From contig CASGDR010000008.1 in assembly GCA_949300345.1 (NCBI GenBank), forward strand, positions 62,001-126,000: 64,000 nucleotides of DNA. The letters are read 5' to 3'. The stretch's first letter is position 1. Every line of letters starts with the position of its first letter. The translations under genes and the position numbers were made by a program. A model generated the notes under the pieces. It made no database searches. It was not told where the DNA came from and was given only the letters and a program-made list of their open reading frames with translations. Shown in pieces: positions 29,461 to 37,455 of the stretch. The stretch is from an uncultured bacterium. GTDB taxonomy: Bacteria; Bacillota_I; Bacilli_A; RFN20; CAG-826.

Positions 29461-30149
29461 GTTAATTTATCGGCATTTTGCAAAGATTGGACAAAAATCT
29501 GCAGGGTTTTAGAGATTACTAGCAAGCGTCATTCCAAAGACATCGCCTACCTCTTTGGGGCTATATTCCTTGCCTTGGAGACAAGGCCATTCAAGGACCG
29601 AAAAGATAACAAAGGGCGTAGCACCTAAGTAGCGTTCCCAACTTGAATTAGGAATAAGATGGTGGCCACTTGTTCTTTTCAAAGAGGCAAGCGACCTACC
29701 TGGGGTTAGGGGCCTGCCTTAGACACCGAAAAGAATAAGCACCATTGGTATTGTGCTATGCGACTTTATGGATGTAGGCATCCCTCTAATAGAGGTGTTT
29801 CTTGGGATGGGGTCCACCTGGGTTGATCCCTGGTGAGGATGTTGGGGGAGCAACTATGAATAACGAGAGGTCAAACTGAACATCAAAGTTTTTGTGGAAT
29901 GTGTTTCTTGAATACCCTGCATTAGGGCCAGTTTTGGTTGAGCACAATGTCTTCGAGGGGCTTATGGCCAAGGAAGCGGTACGGGCGATGCTAATAGACG
30001 TCAGGGTTCTAAGGGCATGGAGGGGCTTCTTTACTCTGCTCCCTTTATGGGCCCAAGACATAGGAAATTGGCATTTCAGGAATAACCATATAAGGACATA
30101 ACCTTTTTAGCGATTGACATATCCCCTCCCCGACTTACCATGGGCTGAC
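29461..30149. other. 689-nt stretch without an intact gene
   Basis: At 29519-29621 the plus strand reads a protein-like piece (KRHSKDIAYLFGAIFLALET) that soon stops. The rest, 29650-30110, has open frames of 70-90 codons on both strands (for instance 29892-30101 plus and 29786-30061 minus), but their amino-acid composition is not protein-like and I do not accept them. The stretch is probably degraded sequence. A TTGACA at 30114-30119 belongs to the following MarR gene. Confidence 0.5.
30114..30141 (+). promoter_or_regulatory. Candidate promoter of the MarR-family gene
   Basis: Consensus -35 TTGACA (30114-30119), 16-nt spacer, weak -10 TACCAT (30136-30141) ending 8 nt before the ATG at 30150. 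No Shine-Dalgarno sequence fits in between, so the mRNA may be leaderless. Confidence 0.4.
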
Positions 30150-30569
30150 ATGGTTAACTATCAAGACATTGCCGAGAGGCTCAAGTTATTGGAAAAACTC
30201 AGCCAAGAGAGAAGAAACCGTCTTTTGGAAGAGTGCGACTTTACCAACCAACAGATTAGGACCTTGATGCTTCTTAGGGAAGCCGGCGGCTCAATGACCC
30301 AAAAACTCGTGGAAGAGAACATCTCCCTTAGCCATGCGACCATCCATGGCATTGCCTCGCGTCTAGAGAAGAAAGGCATGATAATCCGCAAGGCAGATCC
30401 GAGCGATTACCGCCAGGTAGTCTTGGAGATAACCGAAGAAGGGCTTTCCATCACCGATAGAGTTCTTGCCGCTAACGAGAAAGAAAACAATTCAAACAAA
30501 CTCTCCCAGCAAGAAATGGAAGAACTAGCTAGATTGCTTGATAAACTAATCAGTGATTCCGAAGTTTGA
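30150..30569 (+). CDS. MarR-family transcriptional regulator
   Basis: A 139-residue winged-helix protein. The DNA-binding part has NQQIRTLMLLREAGGSMTQKLVEENISLSHATIHGIASRLEKKGMI followed by the wing RKADPSDYRQVVLEITEEG, the DxRxxxLxLT-like signature of MarR proteins. N- and C-terminal helices would form the dimer interface. The start at ATG 30150 (MVNYQDIAERL) was chosen; a longer frame begins at a TTG that is actually the promoter -35. No obvious target gene is adjacent: the next gene is the broken GNAT on the opposite strand and upstream lies degraded sequence, so its regulon may have been lost. Confidence 0.85.
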   Translation: MVNYQDIAERLKLLEKLSQERRNRLLEECDFTNQQIRTLMLLREAGGSMTQKLVEENISLSHATIHGIASRLEKKGMIIRKADPSDYRQVVLEITEEGLSITDRVLAANEKENNSNKLSQQEMEELARLLDKLISDSEV

Positions 30570-30606
30570 AATTAATTAATTATATTTGTTTTTAACCTTG
30601 TTATCT

Positions 30607-31131
30607 TTATTTCGCCAAATCAAGAAATTCAAACTTCACAAGCTTCTTGGCACCGGGAACGGATTTATAAAACGCTTTGGCGAAGAAACGGGGATTGAAA
30701 TCCGGCACAGTGGAGGCCACTTCATAATCGTGTCCTAGATACTTTAGGACGCAGTTGGTGGGCCAAAAACCATTCTTTATATAGAAGCGCCTTCTAGCCT
30801 CCTGCTTTTCATATGATTCCCCACCCGGAACGGGTTATTCGTAATCCAAAACAATTGGCATTCCTTCGAAGATTGTCTTGAATCTACCAATGGTTTTCGA
30901 CCCATATCCCTGTCTTCTATACTTCTTTGGTATGGCAATGAGGAATAGATAAACCAGGCCACAAAATTCCCTGATAACCACGTAGCCGACAGGCTCCCCT
31001 TCATTTAGGAGGGAAAAGACCATAAAGCCGGAAATCTCAAAAACCTCAGACAAAGACATCCTCTGATATTCTTCAAAAGATTCATTCGCGTTTTTTCCGG
31101 ATCCGATAAGCGGGAATAGTCCTTGGTTCTC
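30607..31131 (-). pseudogene. GNAT N-acetyltransferase, interrupted by a nonsense codon
   Basis: Minus-strand frame with the GNAT core EPVGYVVIREF...LFLIAIPKKYRRQGYGSKTI (motif A, acetyl-CoA binding R/QxxGxG). It is interrupted by TAA at 30835-30837 after PIVLDYE, then continues in the same frame as PVPGGESYEKQEARRRFYIKNGFWP to a stop at 30607-30609. GAA to TAA is the simplest explanation. The N-terminal part appears shifted into another frame near 31090 (SDPEKTR), so a second lesion is likely. Acceptor unknown. Confidence 0.7.
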
Positions 31132-31506
31132 TCAATCAGACAAAAAGTGTTATCTATCTGTTTCAAATTTAGCAATTAAAGGGATTTAGTGTGGATACAT
31201 AAACAACCATGTTTCCATAAAGGCGGTAAACAAAGAAAGCAAATTGAACTGCCGATTAGACTTCTCGTCCGAACTTTTTCGAACTGGAACAATATTAACC
31301 TCCATCACCTCGGAAAGTGAGCATGGCCCAATCACCGAATCGATGCGAAATTTTGTTATTAGTGATGCCCGTGAAACATAAAAATATTTGGTATTGTCTT
31401 AGGTTTTTGAAACCGAAGTGTCCATAGATTTGGCTATTTGCGAACGATGGAAAATATATGGTTTCTCTCCATTAGGTTGTGTTTTATCATATTTATTGGA
31501 GTATCC
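31132..31506. other. 375-nt gap before the AbiE-like pair
   Basis: AT-rich, with no acceptable gene on either strand. The left end may hold the out-of-frame start of the broken GNAT gene. It must contain the promoter of the toxin-antitoxin pair; an AAAATATTTGG and several AT-rich hexamers occur at 31378-31395, but no clear -35/-10 pair is visible. No inverted repeat typical of an AbiEi operator could be identified by eye. Confidence 0.4.
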
Positions 31507-32094
31507 ATGATTAAATACACTCATGAGCTCATAGAGGAGTACAAAGACTTCGTAGATCCCAAAGGAAAGATCCGTAGAGAGGTAGAAAACGGCCGTTTCT
31601 ACCCCATTATCCGGGGCCTATACGAAACAGACCCAAATGTAACCCCATTGCGGCTTGCCCAATACATCTATGGACCTTCCTATATCTCTTTTGAAACGGC
31701 CTTGGGCTACCACGGCCTTATCAAAATGAATGTCTATACCGTCCTTTCTTCTACCTTCAATAAAAGGAAAAGGAAGGAGTATAAGACCTTCTTTGGCCTA
31801 TATGCCTATAGAGATGTGCCAATGGAGGTCTTTCCTCTGGCCGTTGAGCCAATCCAAATCGATGGCTATTCATACATAATCGCCACTAAGGAAAAGGCCC
31901 TATGCGACAAACTATATACGATGGCCCCTTTTGGGGGACAAAAAGCCCTTAAATCCTATCTTTTCGAGGATTTGAAGATAAATCGTGACCGTTTCAAAAA
32001 ACTAGATAAGGCCTTGATCGAAGAACTCGCACCGAAATATAGGAGCCATAACCTGATGCTTCTATCTAAGCTCATCGAAGGAGAATCCATATGA
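31507..32094 (+). CDS. AbiEi-like antitoxin/regulator (type IV toxin-antitoxin)
   Basis: A 195-residue protein of the AbiEi antitoxin family: a helical N-terminal part, then the conserved stretch REVENGRFYPIIRGLYETDP, YGPSYISFETALGYHGLI (the ISFETALxYHGL block is diagnostic), a beta-rich middle and the C-terminal ATKEKALCDKLYTMAP. Such proteins repress their operon and counter the AbiEii nucleotidyltransferase. The ATG at 31507 has GGAG 6 nt upstream; longer in-frame starts encode an implausible hydrophobic stretch. It ends in ATGA shared with the next gene, so translation is coupled. Confidence 0.85.
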   Translation: MIKYTHELIEEYKDFVDPKGKIRREVENGRFYPIIRGLYETDPNVTPLRLAQYIYGPSYISFETALGYHGLIKMNVYTVLSSTFNKRKRKEYKTFFGLYAYRDVPMEVFPLAVEPIQIDGYSYIIATKEKALCDKLYTMAPFGGQKALKSYLFEDLKINRDRFKKLDKALIEELAPKYRSHNLMLLSKLIEGESI

Positions 32095-32957
32095 ATAGAC
32101 TCTTAACCAGGATGCTGGAGTCCCAACTAAAGGGAAATCTTCTCCAAAAAAAGCATGCGATCGCTTTTCTCATCCAAGAAACCACCCTTTCGGGACTATA
32201 TAGAGGCGGCTTTTTCAACCATGCCGCTTTAAGAGGGGCATGTGCCCTATCCCTTTTCCATCTATTCGACCGCCATCAGGAAACAGTGGAGTTTTCCCTA
32301 ACCAAGGAAGAAACCAGCTTCCAAATCGCCCACTACTTTCCTTACATACAAAACGAATATGCATCCTTGGGACTAAACTTGAGCATCAAGGAAGAGCCTA
32401 CCATCCAAAACTCCCCTTTGAGGGAATTCACCATTACGGGGAATACCCAAGATCTTTTTGCCCTATGCTTTGGCGAAAACGCCATCTCGCAAGAGCTAAG
32501 CAAGGATGATGAAATCAGAGTCGGCGCAATCCTAGACACGCACCCCCAGGAAAAAGCCACCTATGAAACCAAGTACGGCTTATTGCCTTATCCCTATCGG
32601 GCCAAGGTATTCACGCTGGATTGCATATTCGCCAACAACATAGAAGACATCCTTTATAAAGGTTGGAGGCATGGGCATAACGGAACCAACCTTTATGATT
32701 TCGTCTTCTTACTTAGCAAGAAAGCTAAGGCCAACATTGTTTGTTTGGAATCAAACCTTATATATTCCGGCCATATCCGCCCAGGTTCCCATATAAGCCT
32801 AGATAGCCTAAAGACCATGCTTTTGAAACGCTTCCAAAGAACCGATTTCAAAGAGGCTAGAATCGAAGCCTTGGGTTATATCGATGATCCTAGGGCGGTT
32901 GATATTTGGAATGAAGCCTTCTTCATAAGCCTTCTAGATGCTCTAGAAGCCATATAA
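32091..32957 (+). CDS. AbiEii/AbiGii-like nucleotidyltransferase with altered active site
   Basis: A 288-residue protein fitting the AbiEii/AbiGii toxin family over its whole length: a GGTAL-like box (GACAL, 49-53), HYFPYIQNEYASLGL, VFTLDCIFANNIEDIL and the NLYDFVFLLSKK block, ending DDPRAVDIWNEAFF. In active family members the first motif is followed by SEDLDF, whose two Asp bind metal; here the aligned residues are QETVEF (63-68), so the Asp pair is Thr65 and Glu67, and the second Gly of GGT is Ala. The fold is probably kept but catalysis may be lost or changed. It overlaps AbiEi by 4 nt and has an intact reading frame, which argues against simple decay. Confidence 0.82.
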   Translation: MNRLLTRMLESQLKGNLLQKKHAIAFLIQETTLSGLYRGGFFNHAALRGACALSLFHLFDRHQETVEFSLTKEETSFQIAHYFPYIQNEYASLGLNLSIKEEPTIQNSPLREFTITGNTQDLFALCFGENAISQELSKDDEIRVGAILDTHPQEKATYETKYGLLPYPYRAKVFTLDCIFANNIEDILYKGWRHGHNGTNLYDFVFLLSKKAKANIVCLESNLIYSGHIRPGSHISLDSLKTMLLKRFQRTDFKEARIEALGYIDDPRAVDIWNEAFFISLLDALEAI

Positions 32958-32960
32958 AAA

Positions 32961-32974
32961 GCCCCGTTCGGGGC
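32961..32974. terminator. Bidirectional terminator between the AbiE-like pair and ppa
   Basis: Stem GCCCC/GGGGC with loop GTTC; tails AATTTAT on plus and TTTTTATATGG on minus. The minus-strand tail is stronger and suits ppa. Confidence 0.75.
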
Positions 32975-32996
32975 AATTTATCCGGATACTTCCTTA

Positions 32997-33533
32997 CTAT
33001 TTCTCAGGAAAGGCCTCGTTATAGCGCCTCATCCCGTCGGCGATGACTTCCTTGGCCCTATCCTGCCCGCATAAGGGACCGACTTCGGTCACCATCCCCG
33101 GTTCAAGGTTCTTATAGACCCTGAAGAAATGGGCGATTTCATCCGAGCAGTGGGGAGGCAACTCCTTCATGCTTCTATAGGAGCCATAGACAGGGTCGTC
33201 GGGGCAAACGGCAATGATTTTTTCATCATCCTTGCCCTGGTCTTCCATCAGGATGACCCCAAGAGGTATGGCCCTGGCTAGAGCCAAGGGATGGATGGCC
33301 CTAGAAGTAACAAGCAGGACATCGAGGGGATCCCCATCGCCCCCGAGGGTACGAGGAATGAAACCGTAGTTATATGGATAGTGCGTGGCGGTAGACAAAA
33401 TCCTATCCAGTCTCAAAGCCCCGGTCTTCTTGTCGAGTTCGTATTTGGTCGAAGAATCGGCCGAAATCTCGATGCAGGCCAAAAACTCTTCGGGCTTGAT
33501 GTCTTCTTTGCTTACTGCGTGCCAGAGGTTCAT
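32997..33533 (-). CDS. ppa: Inorganic pyrophosphatase (family I)
   Basis: Soluble enzyme hydrolysing pyrophosphate to drive biosynthesis. The protein starts MNLWHAV, the usual beginning of family I enzymes, which is why the ATG complementary to 33531-33533 is preferred over an in-frame ATG 24 codons upstream. Motifs: KYELDKKTG, HYPYNYGFIPRT, the metal-binding DGDPLDVLLVT and DDEKIIAV. At 178 residues it has the normal length. An extended -10 (TGGTATCAT) ends 5 nt before the chosen ATG and there is no Shine-Dalgarno sequence. Confidence 0.93.
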   Translation of the reverse strand: MNLWHAVSKEDIKPEEFLACIEISADSSTKYELDKKTGALRLDRILSTATHYPYNYGFIPRTLGGDGDPLDVLLVTSRAIHPLALARAIPLGVILMEDQGKDDEKIIAVCPDDPVYGSYRSMKELPPHCSDEIAHFFRVYKNLEPGMVTEVGPLCGQDRAKEVIADGMRRYNEAFPEK

Positions 33534-33538
33534 GCCTA

Positions 33539-33547
33539 ATGATACCA
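33539..33547 (-). promoter_or_regulatory. Extended -10 element immediately before ppa
   Basis: Minus-strand TGGTATCAT fits TGn plus a good -10 hexamer. It ends 5 nt before the ppa ATG, so the transcript probably begins at or near the initiation codon. The presence of this element also supports the shorter ppa start. Confidence 0.45.
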
Positions 33548-33638
33548 CATACCTAGGCTCCTTATTCCCTTGAGGGAAATCAGGCTGGATTTTGGGATAA
33601 TCCATAAATCAACGTCCAAATATGCATATAAATATGGT

Positions 33639-33732
33639 TTTTGACCAAATGGAGCGCATTTTGCTTGGATAACCTTCAATACTTTATCCAAAAGGAGGGA
33701 TATTTTGACCAAATAAAATCACCGCAAAATGC
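33639..33732. repeat. Nested direct and inverted repeats in the ppa-oxidoreductase gap
   Basis: Direct repeats TTTTGACCAAAT at 33639-33650 and 33703-33714. Inverted repeat GCATTTTGC at 33656-33664 with GCAAAATGC at 33724-33732. Inside it, TTGGATAA at 33665-33672 pairs with TTATCCAA at 33684-33691. The copies are perfect. It lies between divergent genes, so an operator array is plausible; a small mobile element scar is an alternative. Confidence 0.6.
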
Positions 33733-33826
33733 AATTGACTATCAGTTCGGTAAATTTTTACTGATTTCTCTATCACCTTGTTGCGCGGAACTATAATCCC
33801 TATAAAGAAGGAGTTTTAGCTATAAA

Positions 33827-35091
33827 ATGGCTAACACCATAGAAAGAATCTGCATCATCGGCGGAGGCCCGGCTGGGCTTTCGGCTGCCATGTACCTCGA
33901 AAAGAAGGGATACACGGACTACGACATCTATGAGAATGACAACCGCGTCGGCGGCAAGTGCTGCTCCCAGCACGTCACCATGACCGAGGACGGCAAGGTC
34001 ATCTATCCCTTCGAGCCCAAGAAGAACATCCTAAACGGCAAGATCTTCGGCCTTATCAAGATGAAGAAGGCCGTCAAGAAGCTCGCCAAGCTGATGAAGA
34101 CCAAGTATGCCGGCTATGCCCTCTAAGGACACCGCGGCGTCCCCTCTGGCAAATACGAAGGCCTTGATCCCACAACCCCGGAGATGAAGCGCATCCAGGG
34201 CGAAAACCCGAATCTGAAGGATCTATGCCTCCCCTTCACCCAATTCTGCAAGCTCAACAAGATCGAAACGGTCATGCGCATCTGGATCGGCCCCTTTACC
34301 AGCTTTGGCTATGGCTACTTCGATGAGATGCCGGCCGCCTATGTCCTGAAGTACTTCGACGTGGAAACCACCCTCGAGTTCATCGCCATGAGGCTATGGA
34401 CCTGGAAGGAAGGCACCGAATACATCTGGGCCAATCTCAACGAAGCCATCAAGCATCCGGCCATCTTGAAGATCGAAGTTGTCAAGGTGGTACGTAAGAA
34501 CGGCAAGATCCATGTCACCGTGAAGGACGAAAAGGGCGAGAGGACGGAAGTCTATGACAAGCTCATCGTCACTACCCCGCTTGACCTATTCGCCCAGATC
34601 GCCGATGCGGATGAAGAAGAAAAGGACCTCTTCTTCAAGATCGTCCACGAGAAGTACATCTCGATGGCCTGCCGCCCACTCAAGGGACAGAACCCCCCAT
34701 CTACGCCTACATCTTCGACAACATGACCCCCGACCGTCTCGGACATCTCATGGTCTATTGCAAGAGGTGGCACGACATCGTCGAGCAGCCGGTCACTACC
34801 TACACCCTCCGCAACCACAAGGGCGACGAGGACGTGACCTATGAGTATGCCCGCAAGACCACTCTTGATGACATGAAGCTCTGCGGCGTCGAGGTCAAAG
34901 ACGTCATCATCGAGCAGGAATGGTACTATTGCCCCCACGTCTATGCCGAGGAATATGCTAATGGCAGGTATGACAAGGTCGAAGCCAAGCAGGGCCAGCG
35001 CGGCACCTATTATGCCGGCGAGGTCATGAGCTTCGGCGATATGGAAGAAACCGTCGAATATTCCAAGGATTTGGTTGACCGCTTCTTCTAA
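33827..35091 (+). pseudogene. FAD/NAD(P)-dependent oxidoreductase, broken by a stop and a frameshift
   Basis: The N-terminus has the dinucleotide-binding fingerprint IIGGGPAGLSAAMYLEKKG and DIYENDNRVGGKC, as in flavin amine-oxidase-like enzymes. TAA at 34124-34126 interrupts the frame after YAGYAL, yet the same frame continues as protein-like sequence (GHRGVPSGKYEGLDP) to about 34700. There a run of six C (AACCCCCCATC) has lost one base and the sequence continues in another frame (IYAYIFDNMTPDRLGHLM) to 35091. Two independent lesions make this a pseudogene unless both are sequencing errors. The intact protein would be about 420 residues. Substrate unknown. Confidence 0.8.
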
Positions 35092-35147
35092 TTGAAATAA
35101 CCAATGGGACAGGGTCAGCCTCTGGCCCTTTTCTTATATTTGAAGGA

Positions 35148-35153
35148 TATAAT
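35148..35153 (+). promoter_or_regulatory. Consensus -10 hexamer before the LD-carboxypeptidase gene
   Basis: A perfect TATAAT ends 6 nt before the ATG. It lies inside the hairpin AAGGAT-ATA-ATCCTT (35143-35157). The only Shine-Dalgarno-like bases overlap the hexamer at 12 nt from the ATG. The -35 is poor. Confidence 0.4.
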
Positions 35154-35159
35154 CCTTTT

Positions 35160-36173
35160 ATGATCATCACTCCGCCTTATCTAGATAAAAAGCATCCTAC
35201 GATGGCCTTGGTGGCACCTTCATTCGGGGTCAATGCCGAGCCTTATTTCTCAAGCTTGGAAAAAACCATCAAGAACCTGGTTAGATCCGGCTTCAACATC
35301 AAAGTGGGCCCCAATGTCTATCTTGCTGATGGGGTGGTGGCCAGCAATACCCCTGAGGCTAGGGCCAGGGAATTCATGGATGCCTATGAGGATGAGGATG
35401 TCGACCTTATTGTCTCCGTCGGCGGGGGCGAGACCATGTGCGAGATTCTGCCTTATATCGGTTTTGAAAAGCTAAAGTCCTTGCCGCCGAAATGGTTCAT
35501 GGGTTTTAGCGACAACACCAACCTGGTCTATACCCTGACTACCTTATCCGGGATCAAGGCCATATACGGTCCCTGCGCCCCCTCTTTCTTTGACTATCCC
35601 TACAGGTATGATTTGCTTGATGCATTAAGGCTACTAAGGGGCGAAAAGGAGTTTGTTTCCTATCCTAAGTGGACCATGGGCAAAAGTGAGGAGGATAAAC
35701 CCCTAGCCAAACCACAATATAGGAAGTTGGCTAAGCCCAAAGCCTATGGCTACAACAAGCCTATAGAAGGCACTTTACTAGGCGGCTGCCTTGATTGCAT
35801 CTCTAACCTCATGGGCACTCCCTACATGAGGTTTACTCCCTTCATCGAAGAAAACGCGCCCACCATCCTTTTCTTAGAATGCTGCGACCTGAACCCACTG
35901 TCCTTCCGAAGGGCTTTGTTCCAGCTGCGTGAAGCTGGGTATTTCCAAGGTTGTGCCCTCTTGCTACTCGGCCGCCCTTTCCATTATGGGGAGAAGATAT
36001 TCGGGGTGAGCTTCGAGTCCGCCGCCTTGGACATGCTCGGAAACCTAGGCTTCCCCATCGTCTTTGACTTTTCCCTTGGGCATCTACCTCCCTCCATGCC
36101 CCTCATCAATGGGGCCAAGGCCAGGGTTGAAGTGCTAGAAAGCGGCCAAATCAAACTCACCTACCTAGACTAA
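35160..36173 (+). CDS. LD-carboxypeptidase/MccF-like peptidase (S66)
   Basis: A 337-residue serine peptidase of family S66. The nucleophile is Ser117 in GFSDNT, the Glu is 240 in LFLECCD and the His is 308 in LGHLPPSMP, giving the Ser-Glu-His triad. VSVGGGETMCEILPYI is also typical. Family members trim D-Ala from L,D-tetrapeptides in peptidoglycan recycling or, in MccF, detoxify microcin C-type peptides; the sequence cannot decide between them. No signal peptide, so cytoplasmic. Stands alone between a pseudogene and an XRE regulator. Confidence 0.9.
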   Translation: MIITPPYLDKKHPTMALVAPSFGVNAEPYFSSLEKTIKNLVRSGFNIKVGPNVYLADGVVASNTPEARAREFMDAYEDEDVDLIVSVGGGETMCEILPYIGFEKLKSLPPKWFMGFSDNTNLVYTLTTLSGIKAIYGPCAPSFFDYPYRYDLLDALRLLRGEKEFVSYPKWTMGKSEEDKPLAKPQYRKLAKPKAYGYNKPIEGTLLGGCLDCISNLMGTPYMRFTPFIEENAPTILFLECCDLNPLSFRRALFQLREAGYFQGCALLLLGRPFHYGEKIFGVSFESAALDMLGNLGFPIVFDFSLGHLPPSMPLINGAKARVEVLESGQIKLTYLD

Positions 36174-36322
36174 GAAAGAATGCTCCATCATCCTAAATTG
36201 CGGGGATTTTGGAAGAATATGGATACATTAGCAACCCAAAGTTGCGGAATTTATAACCAGAATCGCTAGTCTAGCCCTAACGGAAAACCCAATAATAAAG
36301 CCGCAAAAAGGAGGCAATCGCC

Positions 36323-37261
36323 ATGGATGTAGAAACCGGAAATAGACTCGCCGAATACCGTAAGAAGTTCGGCCTCTCCCAAGAAGAACTCGCCGATAGG
36401 CTAGGCGTATCGCGCCAGGCCGTCAGCAAATGGGAAAGGTGCGAATCCTCTCCCGATACCGATAACCTCATCGCCCTTAGCAAGCTCTACGGCATTACTT
36501 TGGATGAATTGCTCAATAGCGATCCCAAGGAAGGCCTTAGGGAGAAGCCTGGAAAGGAAGAAGTGGGCCCCTCTATGGAGCAGCAAACCAAAGAGGAGGA
36601 AGAAACCAAAGGCAAAAAGAAGCCATCCATCAATATCAATGGGACCATCAATCTCGGATACGGGGGCGATCAGGTCCATATCGCTCCGGACGGAATCCAT
36701 ATCAAGGACGGGGAGGATGAGATCCATATCGCAAAAGACGGCATCCATATCAGTGATGAGGAGGATGATGTCCATATCCATGGAAATGGAACCATCCATT
36801 TTGAAGAAAAAGACATCCATGGCCGCCTCTTCGATTATGATGGGAAATACAACTACTATAAGCCATCGACCCTCAAGGCCATCCGGGCCATAAGGGCCAT
36901 TACCATCTCCCTTCTTGGAATCGGGGCCCTTGTCTCATATATGGTCGTCGGATCCTTGTTTCCGGAGTGCTGGTCTTATCTATGGACCCTCATCTTCATC
37001 CCCTTTGTGGTAGACTCCGTCTTCTCTTGCATCCTCAAACGCAGGGTCGAGCCCTTCAACATCGTGTTCCTGGTAGTAGGAATCTATCTCTTCCTAGGCT
37101 TATACCTAGGCCTATGGCATCCGACCTGGGTCATCTTCTTCGCCATCCCCCTCTTCTATGCGATCGCCTCGACCATAGATACATCCATATGCGGTAAGAA
37201 ATGGCATTTCCATCAAGTCATAGATAGCGATGACTATATAGGAAAAGAAGACCAAGACTAA
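36323..37261 (+). CDS. XRE regulator with 16-residue His/Asp repeats and C-terminal membrane domain
   Basis: A 312-residue composite protein. Residues 8-62 are a Cro/C1-type helix-turn-helix (LSQEELADRLGVSRQAVSKWE). A charged linker leads to three tandem 16-residue repeats at 116-163, consensus Dx(V/I)HIxx(D/N)GIHIxDxE, probably a small beta-solenoid or metal-binding comb. Residues 190-286 contain four hydrophobic segments, and the C-terminus is hydrophilic. The protein would hold its DNA-binding domain at the membrane and could respond to an envelope or ionic signal. It has a strong AAGGAGG and its own terminator. Confidence 0.8.
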   Translation: MDVETGNRLAEYRKKFGLSQEELADRLGVSRQAVSKWERCESSPDTDNLIALSKLYGITLDELLNSDPKEGLREKPGKEEVGPSMEQQTKEEEETKGKKKPSININGTINLGYGGDQVHIAPDGIHIKDGEDEIHIAKDGIHISDEEDDVHIHGNGTIHFEEKDIHGRLFDYDGKYNYYKPSTLKAIRAIRAITISLLGIGALVSYMVVGSLFPECWSYLWTLIFIPFVVDSVFSCILKRRVEPFNIVFLVVGIYLFLGLYLGLWHPTWVIFFAIPLFYAIASTIDTSICGKKWHFHQVIDSDDYIGKEDQD

Positions 37262-37281
37262 TTAGCCCATTCCTTTCTATT

Positions 37282-37312
37282 CCCCGCCTCTAGGCAAGGT
37301 AGCGAGGCGGGG
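37282..37312 (+). terminator. Intrinsic terminator after the XRE membrane regulator
   Basis: Nine-bp stem CCCCGCCTC/GAGGCGGGG with a 13-nt loop, followed by TTTTATTTTC. Confidence 0.88.
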
Positions 37313-37373
37313 TTTTATTTTCTTCGTGCGGGAATTGCAGGGTAATCAATGAAGATCTAATGCTAGTTGGAAC

Positions 37374-37443
37374 AAAAAAAGAGCCTTCCATGGAACGGCA
37401 GTGGCTAACCCCCTAAATGAGCCAGGCCATTCCATGGAAAGCC
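37374..37443 (-). terminator. Long hairpin terminator after the TIR-like gene
   Basis: Minus-strand arms 37426-37442 and 37383-37399 (17 nt each, two mismatches, each with TTCCATGGAA) enclose an inner GGCT/AGCC stem. A run of seven T (37374-37380) follows. The stop of the gene is 13 nt upstream. Confidence 0.75.
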
Positions 37444-37455
37444 CCTTGAATCGGT

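Noticed and set aside
29786-30101. Overlapping plus and minus open frames of 70-91 codons in the degraded gap
   Set aside because: No Shine-Dalgarno sequence, unlikely amino-acid composition and no recognisable motif on either strand.
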